The position numbers and the translations under genes are program-made. From Polytrichum commune (Eukaryota; Streptophyta; Polytrichopsida; Polytrichales; Polytrichaceae), in the NCBI GenBank assembly GCA_950295325.1, contig OX485806.1:1862001-1926000 (forward strand): a stretch of DNA of 64,000 nucleotides, given 5' to 3'. Shown here in pieces: positions 51,830-62,853 of the stretch. Every line of letters begins with the position of its first letter. The stretch's first letter is position 1. Under the pieces are notes generated by a model. The model saw nothing but the letters and a program-made list of their open reading frames with translations, was not told where the DNA came from and ran no database searches.

Positions 51830-53310
51830 TGCCTTGACCGAGGTGAGAAGTATAAGGCTGGGAATGGACACTGGTTGTCGCAACCCTTGCTAGTCCCCCT
51901 TGACCATCTTGCCAATTTTCATTTCCTAGCAAAGGTTACGAGCGCTAACCCTTCGCATACCGCCATGCTAATGGTTAGCTCCTCTCACCCCGGACCTTAT
52001 AGTTCATAGGAGGGGAACCAACCCTCCTACTTTGCTTTCGGGACTCACCCCTTTAATCGGTAACCAATCCTTAGATGTGGACTTCCATCCATGGAAGTCC
52101 AATCTTATGTTGATCATCGCGTTGCCGGAGCAACACTACAACAACCCGAACCATACTAGGCAACTATGGCCTCACATTAGGCCAATGCCAATGGATGCCG
52201 TACCGTTCGGCCTCGGGTGGGTGAGGCCACACCACCTCACCCATATAAGCCTCTAGGACTCTACGCGGGGCCCCTACCCCACCGTCAACCAACCTCTTGT
52301 CTCTCTACCAAGAGTTGGGGCCAAGTGGACATTTTCCCTTAGCCGCTGGGCCTAGAAGCCCCCACAGCTTCAGACCATCATAACCTCCTTGTATGATGTC
52401 TGATCATAACAACCAACCACTGCATCTTCATCTACGCTTCACGTAGATGCCGATGGACTCCTCACTTGCCCCATTCGGGCAAGTGGTGAGGAAGTTATGC
52501 CTGTTTGAACCTTGGCAGTCCCGGGAATCACTCCCAGGGACTGCTGTACCAGGGCGCTGTCCCGGGACAGCGCCCCACTCAAATGGCCATAACTCCTAGC
52601 TCACACCTCCGATTGAGGTGTTCTTGAGCATTCTAGAATCACCACGCCATGAGCTACGCATAGCTCATGGCCGGGTGAGGCCACACCACCTCACCCATAT
52701 AAGCCTCTAGGACTCTACGCGGGGCCCCTACCCCACCGTCAACCAACCTCTTGTCTCTCTACCAAGAGTTGGGGCCAAGTGGACATTTTCCCTTAGCCGC
52801 TGGGCCTAGAAGCCCCCACAGCTTCAGACCATCATAACCTCCTTGTATGATGTCTGATCATAACAACCAACCACTGCATCTTCATCTACGCTTCACGTAG
52901 ATGCCGATGGACTCCTCACTTGCCCCATTCGGGCAAGTGGTGAGGAAGTTATGCCTGTTTGAACCTTGGCAGTCCCGGGAATCACTCCCAGGGACTGCTG
53001 TACCAGGGCGCTGTCCCGGGACAGCGCCCCACTCAAATGGCCATAACTCCTAGCTCACACCTCCGATTGAGGTGTTCTTGAGCATTCTAGAATCACCACG
53101 CCATGAGCTACGCATAGCTCATGGCCTTACCCTTGTGCCTCCTAGTCTCCGTGGGTGGGAGGCGTTCCCAACGCCCGGGGCCCTCACCCACACTAGGATC
53201 ACTTGGGCCCTCTCACCAACGGCGCCACAAGTCCCGGGTGTCACTCCGGGGTCCCCCTTGTGCCCATGGTGTTTCGGGCACTCCTCATGGAGAGGTGCGC
53301 AACACTGGTT
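51830..53310. repeat. Hairpin-dense segment
   Basis: Short inverted repeats follow each other almost without gaps. Examples are 52079-52100 (GGACTTCCAT / ATGGAAGTCC, 2-nt loop), GGGTGAGG / CCTCACCC (52219), CATCTACG / CGTAGATG (about 52430), CCTCACTTGCCC / GGGCAAGT..TGAGG (about 52464), GCAGTCCC / GGGACTGC (52515), the perfect 24-bp palindrome 52552-52575 (half GGGCGCTGTCCC), CACCTC / GAGGTG and CATGAGCTA / TAGCTCATG (52649). There is no convincing coding frame; 52032-52256 has a faint resemblance to a copia-type gag start. Confidence 0.75.
52219..53126. repeat. Exact-looking 454-bp tandem duplication
   Basis: 52219-52672 is repeated at 52673-53126, beginning GGGTGAGGCCACACC and ending TAGCTCATGGCC. 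I saw no differences between the copies. It contains about ten hairpins per unit. Confidence 0.95.
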
Positions 53311-53399
53311 CCGTTTTACAGGAAATTTTGATCTATGAATTTGCTTGGTCAATGTGATCTAAGTTCACTCAATCCAAAAATTTGCACTTTCTTTGTACT

Positions 53400-54260
53400 C
53401 TAAGTGCCTAATTTCAAGGGATCCGAGAGAGGTGACGATATCTCTGTAGCAATTGGTCACAATAATTTCAGCAACGTCTAATCTCAGTAGTACCTTCTAC
53501 TATCGGTAGCAATCTAATAGCAATGTCACTCAGTCGGATCTTTGAGAAGGGACGTTCCTAGGTCTATTGGCAGCTTATCTATTCACCACTTCGGGGATTT
53601 GTGGCGTTGGTAGGCAGCAGTATCTTCGAGGTTGGTATGTTTCACGGTGGGAACAGCAGTATCTTCACCGGCTTCGGTATCAGCGGCACTTCAGTGTTCT
53701 GTGGCGCCGGCAGGATTCAGTATCAGCAAGTCGACTGCAGATGGACTTCGAAGAAAGAGGTAGCCTTCGGAGAAGGATATCGGCATGCAATCTTCAGATA
53801 GATTTCGGGGAGGAGCGCAGAGACAGATCTCTCCTGTGATAGCAGTAGGGTTTCGGTGGCGCAAACAGCACGAGTCTGGTGGTGCTAGCAGTAGGATTTT
53901 GGTGGCAAAAGCAGCACTAGTCCGGTGGAGATGGCAGGTCTGGTGTAGATCTGGTGTCGATGACTTCTCCAGCTCGTCAAGATATCTTTGTTGGCTCTCG
54001 AAGTGTGTATTCCCGAAGTGATGTTGTGTTGCTGTCTCTTCTACTTAAGTATCTTTCCCGAGGTTGTTGCTATGGCCGTTTGAGCGGCCTTTCAGGGCTT
54101 GGCGAGGTGGGTGGAGAGGGGGGAGTTTCGAGGAGCATCACTTAGCGACGCTTCAACCCTACTTCTCCCCCCTGACCTCCTGCAGCCTCCCGGCCTCTGA
54201 AGGGGCACACTACTCTGCGCTTCTCTTGCTATACATTCTACTTTGCTCCCGCCCCATGAT
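53400..54260. other. Unassigned G/T-rich sequence
   Basis: Repeated words 'gcagtatcttc', 'ggtggcg' and 'gcagtagg' give it a repetitive look. Overlapping short frames at 53567-54264 in several phases carry no known motif. Confidence 0.5.
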
Positions 54261-54267
54261 GTGATAC

Positions 54268-54711
54268 TCAAAGTTGCAAAAGTGGGATGATAGCAATTAT
54301 GAAGGCATATATTTGGTAGTGTGGAGGGTATCTTGATAGAAGAAGACTATGTCTTTGAAGATGTGGTAGGGTTGGGTATCGGTTGGTTGGGGTGGGTTGA
54401 GCGAGGTATGGGGCAAAGAGTTCTTTGAGGTGTTGGTATTGGGGTTTTAGGTTTAGGGTGTGAGGTATGAGATATTGTTTTTGTCTCTTTGAGTAATTTT
54501 TTGGGAGGTTGGTGAGGATGTGTGTGCTTGGTCCGGGGTTGGGTTGTATATCTCCGTCAAGTAATATGAGTGTTTGGAGGTCAATGATGTGTGAGGTGAC
54601 TTTGTGGTATGTTGGGTGTTTGAGGTGGGTGCATTTTATAATGTAAAAAGTGATTGAGGTGGTGTTGGTGCGATGTATGTGGTCATTGCGTGGGTATTGT
54701 ATTCGTGTCAA
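54268..54711 (-). pseudogene. LINE-like ORF2 start with 2A-like motif (truncated)
   Basis: 147 codons on the minus strand. Residues 50-61 read LLDGDIQPNPGP (54529-54564), matching the 2A-like core D(V/I)xxNPGP that some non-LTR retrotransposons carry at the N-terminus of their RT protein. The usual Glu after DV/DI is Gln. The frame ends at a stop without reaching endonuclease or RT, and hairpin-dense DNA follows, so the element is cut at its 3' side. It is downstream of, and on the same strand as, ORF1-like copy 2. Confidence 0.55.
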
Positions 54712-54746
54712 AAGTGGGAAGTAAGGTGTTGGGGGTGTTTGTGAGT

Positions 54747-55127
54747 TTAGGGGGGGGGGGGAGATATTAATGTACCCGAGTTGTGGGAGTTTAGCATTTC
54801 TTTTTGTGTGGGGGTTGATGCCATTCTTTGTGGGGTTGTGGTGTTGGTTCCGTTGGGGGGTGAGGTTAAGTTATTACATATATGGTTTGTGTGGTTGTTA
54901 CCAATGGGGTAGTTTGGTGTTAGGTATGTGATGCCAAGTATTAGGAGGGTGTATTTTGGGAGTAGGTTCATGAAGGAGTTTGGTGGGGGTTTTGTATTGT
55001 AAGTCTTTGTGGTGTGAGTATATGTTTGGTGGTGGGATGGTTGGTGGTAGGTTGTGTTGGTGTAGGCGGGGACCTTATAAACAAATGAGGACAATAGTTT
55101 GAACTCTTTATTATGAAGTAAAAACAA
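54747..55127 (-). other. ORF1-ORF2 intergenic, Thr/Pro/His-rich frame
   Basis: An open frame of 126 codons between ORF1-like copy 2 and the 2A-bearing frame. Its composition (TTPP, THT, NTN) follows from the CA-rich strand; no domain is recognised. Confidence 0.35.
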
Positions 55128-55151
55128 AATACAATATATAAAATGGAGGGG

Positions 55152-57544
55152 TCATTTGTGATATGCTATATGGGTGCTATTCATTAATGTGGTAGGTCCT
55201 TGATGGTGCATTTGTGGGTTGCCGTGGAAGCCCGAGGGTGCTTGAAGTGTGAAAGGGGGGGGGGGGGGGGGTGTCGTATTAAAATCTTGTGGCATTGGCG
55301 GCGGTGCGGTTCTTTGGAGGATCTCCGGGGCGGCGGTGGATAGGCCATTGACTATCCCTTGCATGTGGAGGTTGGATTGTTGGAATTCATGGGCGATCAT
55401 CCCGTGGAGGGCTTGGAGGTGAGTGGTGTGGTGGGTGATTGTTGCCGTGGTCGCTTCGAGTTATCGGTTCGTGTGGGCGTTGATTGTTGTGGTGAGGGTG
55501 CCAAATTTCTCGATAAGCTTGTCTTTGAGATCCTTCATGGTCTTGTTGAGGTGTTTTTCGGTGACGAGGGGGTTCAGGTTGGTGACGTTATTCATGGTTT
55601 GGACTTTGTTTGCTATTGCTTCACATACGGGTACATGGGCTAAGCGGATCGCTGCCTTATTGGGGTCCGTGCCGTTTATGCTTCCTCGGTGTGGTATGAA
55701 GTCGATGCCCCTACCGAAGATGTATGTGAACTTGTGTAGCTATTCCGTATATACCGCGGCATTGAGGCATTGGATGTGACACCATCCCACTTGCTTGTCG
55801 GTGTGTGGGTGGTTGTTGTTGCCAAAGCGTACTCCAACTATGTTGTCTACACTGAATGTTTGTTTTATGACTCGTATGATGTATGTTTGAGATTCGTGTT
55901 GCGGGAGGTTGTTAGCGACGAGGGTTGTGTTAATCCGGAGTTCTGATAGGTTGCCAACGCCCCGATCGTGGATGATGCTAACTTGTAGTTTCTCTTGGTT
56001 GAATGTGAGTCCCTCCTTGAGCACAATGTCTCGAGCTTCTTCCGTGGTGAGGGTAAGAAATGCAAAGTTTTTATCTAGCTCCGGCTTGGTGAGGCCTATG
56101 AACTCATGTTGTCTCCCGGTGTAGTAGCTTTCTCGTACAAGCGCCTCAAAAATATGAGAAGCAAACTAATGGCGAAGTGTCTCACCTTTGATGTGTAGGC
56201 GGAGATTACGGGCTTTTGTCACTAGTTCATATCATTTTTCTATCTTTTCTATCACCTTTTCACCGTCCTCCATCTCTATGGTGAATGCTCGGTGATCTTT
56301 GAGGAGTGCGGTTCCGTTGCGTCCGGGATGTTGAAGGTGTACCTTGATGAAGCCCGCCCAACTCTTGGTGACGGCGTTGAGACCGACGTCAAGGGAATTT
56401 GAATATGTTGTGCGGAGGGGGATGTCCATTTATCAATGTTATTCTAGACAAGCTCATTTTGCCTCTTGTCGACTCATGCTCTTGAAACTGTAGTCGTATC
56501 GGATGGTAATGTGGAAGCCTTCCGATAGGCTGGTTGTGGTGTCGGTCTTCTCTTGTCTCGGGATTTGGGTAAAGTGGAGATGGTTGTTGTGTACCGCATC
56601 TGGTCTCTTGTTTGGATAGTATGTTTGTGGTATTCACGGGAATGTTCTCTGGAGTGTCTTGAAATCGATGATTTCTCTCGTGGGGATCCTCAATCTTGCA
56701 AACTCTTCATTGGTGTGATGCTCTTGTATTATCTCCTTGCCCCTTTATGTTGCGACGGCTTCGTGGATAGAAAAGCCTAGTCACATGTGTGAGACTATGT
56801 CTATGCTTGGGATTGCTTCTTTGGTCCTTATTTTTTGAGGTTTGCTTGTGTCGAAGTTGGTTGTATGGCATCCCCGCTTCACTCCTTCTCTGTTTGGCCC
56901 TTTGGGTGTCGATTGTGGTCTCCTTCCTAGGGTTTTTTGTGTGAGCCCGGTGGGGGTGTTGATTGGGCTAGGTCGATGGCGTCTAATCGAGATAGCAACG
57001 TGACGGCTTGATTCGGGGCGGTGGTGTATTCGTCATGTGATGTTTAGAGTTGAAGGGAATTCCCCCCATGCTTAGGGGAAACATCTCCTAGTTGTATGTC
57101 TATATCGAAATCATGGGATGGAGTGGCTTGTCTCTTTAAAGTTGATGGTGGTCTAGATGGTAGGTCAATTGTTCTTGCCTCATCCTCGTCGTTGTAGCTC
57201 TGTATTAAGGTCCTCCACCTGCTCTTGCTCTTGGCTCTGGTCTCGGCCTCGTCTCTATTGCTGGTTTCTTTGTTTCTGGTGTTGGCCCCAGGCCCTTGCC
57301 TAGGCCTCGCCATTCCCTTGCTCTCCCCAATGCCCCGTGTCGCTCCTCTAGCCTCATTGTTTTTCCTCATCGCCCCCTTAATTTCTCCGCTGCTAGGTAT
57401 TGCTTTGGTGCCGGTCTACTTGGTAGAGCTGCTATTCCTCCTAGCTCTTAGTTTTGATGTTCGGGTTCTTAGCTCTGATTCTGCTTGTCCTTGTGTTTGG
57501 CGAGGCTGCTTTACGGTAGTGTGATCTGCATTGCTAGAGGCCAT
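55152..57544 (-). pseudogene. ORF1-like protein of the LINE-like family, copy 2 (multiple breaks)
   Basis: From ATG at 57544 (MASSNADHTTVKQ) the frame is broken by at least four stops or shifts. It contains a basic N-terminal region (RTRTSKLRARR), then in order GFHITIRYDYSF (about 56510), TKSWAGFIKVHL (about 56345), HIQCLNAAVY (about 55765), IFGRGIDFIPH (about 55710) and a Pro/Gln-rich C-terminus (PPPPPPFTLQAPSGFHG). The middle motifs match copy 1. The N-terminal region is absent from copy 1, so copy 2 preserves more of the 5' end. Several stops make it non-functional. Confidence 0.6.
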
Positions 57545-57559
57545 GTTGGGATGTAGGGG

Positions 57560-59200
57560 GAGGGAGGGGGATTGAGTGAGGAAGGATGTTGGGTGTGAGG
57601 GTATTTGAAGGTGGAGTTGATGTGTGATTTTGGGGTGGGGATCCTGGTTTGGGGCGTTCTCGATGTTCGAGGGTGTGTGTGGGTGGTGGTGTCTGCTAGT
57701 TTGGGCAATTTGGTGGCGGAATTTGTTTTTTTTCCTTCTCCGATTTGTGCGGTTTAGGCATGTGTGCTGGTTGGTCCATTGGGGTGTGTAATGTTGGGTT
57801 TGGCATTCGATGTTCATGTGGTGGGCGGGTGGATCACAATGTCATACAATATGAAGTTAAAGAAAAAATTGTCCCATGATAGTGTCTTCACCAAATCACA
57901 CACTATGAAAGTAAGAATCTATTTGTTGATGTTGGAGATTGATATCCTATTCGCTTTATGAAAAATTATTGCATGTTCATCACATCTATAAGCAAAGACT
58001 CTAAAGAATGCTCCACTAAATGTTTTTTTAGTAATTGGGCATACTCATAAGCTTGAGGAAGCTTGACTATTGGTGTTGATTGGTCATCCACTTCATTCCT
58101 CTCCATTCTAATCTAAATGGACTTCTCCACCCCATGCCAAATCACTAACTTAGCCATATTGTACTCTACATCAACAATTTTCTCCCTTGCCAACTGCACA
58201 AAATCCTTCATTGGACATTTCTTCACTTTTGAGATCCAAAGATGACATGAGACTTGCTAGTGTATTTTTTGCTTCTTTCATTATGGATTTCTCACGTTCA
58301 TCATCCATGGCAAAATAGGCACTCCAATATGCATGTCAGATCTTGGATATTCTCCAATTGTTTCGTATAATTTGGGGATTCATCTCTCTCCATGATTGAG
58401 AACTCCACATAATAGCATGCCTTAGATTAGGCACTATTTTCCTCAATCTTGTGAAGTTGCAGAAGAACCAAATTGAAAGAAAACCCACTCCAAAAGCTTT
58501 TTAACATCACCCAATTTGCTTCCACCTCCCTTCTTCACGTGGAGGCAAGGGTGGCAACAATACTCATGAGCATCTTGCATCTCTCTCACCTCATATTGAT
58601 TCACTCAATTACAATTCTCACTGCATCTTAGATCCAAAGATCGATTTCAAGAGTTGCAATCCCTAAACCTTTAACCTCCACCCAAACCCAAAGATTCAAA
58701 AGTGCAACCTTTGATTTGGAACCAAGGTTTAAGACAATCAATTTAAGTTAAGGTAAGTTAAGTTAACCCATCAATGTATTCATTTTGTATTTGGAACATC
58801 TCCTTGATCTCAAGGCACATCATTAGTGTGGGTCCCACCTCTTATGCTTATTAATTAATTATCTATACTATATAACAAATTGGGCCCAAGAAATGTTGTA
58901 TTACGAGCATCATTGTCGTAATATGGGGGTAATTTAAAGTCTAAGAAAGTTTGGTCAACTGGAAAAAATGCGTCAGATAATTGAGGTGTCATTTTATCGA
59001 AGTGAGACTATTATCAACCCACAACAATATATAAAATATTAGACTCAAGGTCATTGATGCCAAATCTGAAGTCAAATCATTGAAAACATAGACAATTGTT
59101 GTTAGTTTAGGTAAAATATTGCATTTTCAAATTCCCAATTGATGTTCATAAAGACACCTAAAGCATGTCGTGCAAGGTCAATGTATAAAGTCAAATCACT
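57560..59200. other. AT-rich region without recognised gene
   Basis: 57545-57800 is G/T-rich and may be the 5' UTR of the LINE-like copy 2. No gene or clear repeat is seen from 57820 to 59200. Confidence 0.5.
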
Positions 59201-59229
59201 TATTCGTGATAAGGACCCCATTTGGAATC

Positions 59230-59575
59230 TACAAGGTACTGGAATTTCGATTAGGTTGAGACTAAATTTCGATCAGGCTGGAATCCATAGTGTTATGACA
59301 TATGTCCCTGGTTTGAAATGCTAAAGTGAGGAAGAATTCATCTCAAAATGAGCAATTATGATACACTCTAGACATTGGTAACATGTTCGACCCAACTTTT
59401 GACTTCAAATATTCACAGTAATTTCAATTTATGGAATAAAATTACAATTTTTTAAAATTTGCAATCCTCTTGATTTCTATCTTCCTACATGAGAAAATGT
59501 GCACCGCTTTATACTTCTCCACACCAGGCTCAGAATCTCTTAAGTGATTGGGCACCTCTACTATAATGGCCTGTA
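59230..59575. repeat. Copy of inverted-repeat family A (single arm)
   Basis: It shares with 410-830 the words 'atgagcaattatg', 'ctctagacattggtaa', 'ttcctacat/cggga', 'gcacc.c.ttatac.tctcca' and 'gcctctactata/cacctctactataatgg'. It also includes 'aatttcgat.aggttgag' repeats like those in the family A centre. Confidence 0.75.
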
Positions 59576-59579
59576 TATG

Positions 59580-62500
59580 AGGGTCAAGGTAGGTATTTGT
59601 TAGTTGTAACAAGTCTTTGTAGATTCATGGCAAAAACACAAGTCACGCAGTTGCAATGCCAACACATGACCTTCAATATAAAACCCATTATAACTTACAT
59701 GCCATGCCTGATCGGCAGTGCAAGTCAATGAGGAGAGTGACTGTTTCTACAGTGTCACAGGCCAACGTCATGGTTCAAAATCATTATTGTAAGCACAATA
59801 TTTATTATATTGAAGCCCACAAATGGAAACCTGAAGAGATTCCACTTGAGGAAGGCGTAGACTATGTAGGTATACAGACATCATCACGTATGCAGACATC
59901 ATGGGCTACGGTCTCATTCCATACACATTTTTGAGTATCAATATCAGTCGACCCTCTCTAATTGTTCCCTCTCTAAGTGTTAGTTTGTCATAAGTGTTTC
60001 ATTTTTCATACTCCCTTGAAAAATGAACTAGTACTGTAGTGTTATTTCTGCACTGTTATTGAAATTTTGCATTCCTCTTTGTTAATTCACATTGTATAGT
60101 TGTTATTTACACCAAAATTCATGAAACATATATTCTACTGATGTGAATTTAGGATCACTATTTTGTGACAATATTGGAGGATGGAGAGTGAGCCAATGCA
60201 GAGAGTAAGGGAGAGTGAGCCTCACCAATCCAAATTGGTTCACATGTAAGCCTTTCATTAGGGTGGTGAGGAGTTCTATTGTTGAGTCTCAAAAAAGAAA
60301 TTGGTTACTTAACAATCTATTTGTGGAGTCATTGGTATGTTTATCAATATCTATTTCTTACTCTAGTTTCTCTTCTTACGACTTCCATTTTTTTGGTTGC
60401 ATTGTGTTCATTGCTATTTGCTTCATTTGTTGTATACTCCAATCAAGTATTGCAAACGCAAGTTTCCACTAGAATCTTTTGCAGGCTTGGATTTTGATGT
60501 GAGATTGAGAAGGGTTGAGTGCCAATGTTTGCATAGACACTAAAAAGTCCCTATTTCTTTTTGTGAATGGATATAGACTCTCAAAATTGTTAATAAGAGT
60601 AGGGGATAGTGAGTCTCTAGTGACAATGAGTGCACAAGAATATGTATTTTAAAGTTAAGTTTGATGTGAATCATCCTTGTGTTCCAAATGAGGAAGATAT
60701 CTTGAATATTTTCGTTGCATCATAGGTATCTAAAATCATTGAGGATGATTTGGAAATTAGTGAAGTCACTATGTAGTTCCTTGTGTTTCATTTTTTCAAG
60801 CACAAGAAGCAATGGCAACCCTATCTACACTTCTAGAACAACAATAGAGCAATGTAAATGAACTTAGGACGAAGCTTTTGTCTTGAGATAAATCCATCAT
60901 TATTTCCCGTATTCAAGAGTCTCATCAAACAACAATTGACAATTTCGCAAATAGATCTTATTTTGGTCACTATGTAAGTGTAAGTTTATTTTTTAAATTA
61001 ATACATGTGACAAATATCTTATAAGTGTTACTAATGACTCTATTTCTACCACGTAATTGCTACAAAACTCTTATAAGTGGTATTGCCCACCCTTTCTAAC
61101 TCATATTGTGTTGAAATTCCATAAGTATTACAAATTTTATACTCCCAAGAGGTAACACTTAGAGAGAGAAGACTGAAATCAAATGTCAAAGACCGAGTCA
61201 GGAACAACAATGTTGCTGTAATCAAAGACAACTCGATTTGAATTGTTCTTAGTAAGTTCACTTCTTAGACCTTATAAGGGATACAACTAGAGCAGATTCC
61301 ATAGTAGAGTTCAATATTGTATCTGGGCTCCTCTAGCTCAATATGAACTGTGTGCTGCCTCATCACGTGCTCTTGAGTCAGCTTGGGAACATCAAAATGA
61401 AAATTAAAATCAAAGAGAGTCTAGTCTCACAAAGGTGGCATTCACAATAAATAAATAAATAAAATAAAAAATCAGAGAACTGAGACAGTAGTGTGATTTG
61501 AATAATTTGTTCTTCATTGTTGAGCCTAGCTGCCAGACTCCATGGTGTAGGTTTTAACAGGCTCCTCTACCAAGTTAAGATTTCTCAAAATTACGACTGC
61601 TGACCCATCACACACTCCTCAAGCTCCCAATCTTGGAGGCTTGGAATTCATATGTAATATCAAAACCAAAGAAAGTTGATACACAGGTCACAAACAGTGT
61701 CCAGGGAGATTTTGGGCAAAATCAGCTGAGATCCAAGTGTTTTGAAGTGCAACTTGTTAGACATTGAAATCTTTTGGTCTTTCTTAAGTACTTCAAGTTA
61801 TATTCTATAGATTTTTCTAAAACAATCGGCAATTTGCCTAACGTCTTGAACTTCAACCAGTTACTTCTGAAACTCAACCAGCTCATCTGTAACTAGCGGT
61901 CGGATATCCCCATTTGTAAGTCACAAACATTTGTTTGCAAGGCATTTTCAAAACAGAAGTTAACAACACAGTCCTTCCAGCGATTTACTCAAGTTTTCGA
62001 GAGAGAGAGAAGATTCCATGGTGTGCAGTGTGGTTTGTAACTGGCTCCTTGGTTTCAGAATGTGACCTTTGAGCTTCAATTAAGGAGACTCACTGTCATG
62101 GAGTCATTAATGCCAGGTGCAAGAGCAGCGGCAAGACGAGAATTTCAGGTAGATGAGCCGGCCGAATGACCCCCCAGCTTCTTGATGGCTCAGTCCGGCA
62201 TGGCCATGTGGGCGTGAGCTAGCTGATGGAGTTTAACCTAGAAATTATCATCAGAATGGTATGAGGATCCAATGGGTTCCAACTAAGAGCATGACCCACA
62301 GGTCATCAATAAACCTGGCCGCAACGGAATAATCCCGGATTGGGTTCAGAAACAGAACCTGCCAGTGACCTGAACTGGGAGAATTCCGTTGGCAGAGCTC
62401 GGCAAGCACTCTCTGTGGCCATAATAGCTTGGGATTGTGCAACCCAACTTTCAACTCCTCTATAAGGGAATTAACTACACTAAGTATGATATTTAGTGTC

Positions 62501-62812
62501 ACCGATTCTAATTGTCTTCCTCAATACTAATTGTAAACCACGGTCTAGTGTCACCAACATTAAATGTTAACCCAACGTTATTTGTCATACTTTGTAAATT
62601 TTTTGAGGGATTATAGATTTTTAGTGTTGCACTTATTGTCAGTTACCAAGTGATTTTTCATCCAAATTTGAATCATCCATGACAATATTCCATCACAAGT
62701 TGTTCACAAGAAAAGGTAAGGTTTTGGCCAATGGATGAACTCATCCATCATCCGTGACAATATTTGTTCACTTATTCATAAGAAGTGACATCCGAATAGT
62801 TACCATAGTGAC
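59580..62812. other. AT-rich region without recognised gene
   Basis: Open frames such as 59656-59934 and 60215-60472 lack recognisable domains. An (AAAT)n tract lies at 61449-61470. Confidence 0.5.
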
Positions 62813-62853
62813 ACTTAATGTCATATGATATTTAATATCATATGACATTAAGT
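62813..62853. repeat. Perfect 41-bp palindrome
   Basis: Arms ACTTAATGTCATATGATATT and its exact complement surround a single T. Its unit 'gtgtcac/cttaatgtcat' echoes nearby words 'tatttagtgtcacc' and 'tagtgtcacc', but it is not related to the other two palindrome families. Confidence 0.95.

Noticed and set aside
52032-52256. Copia-type gag start
   Set aside because: Only a weak resemblance (a short W-K-S-N-L-M-L-I stretch), no following gag or pol, and the region is dominated by hairpins.
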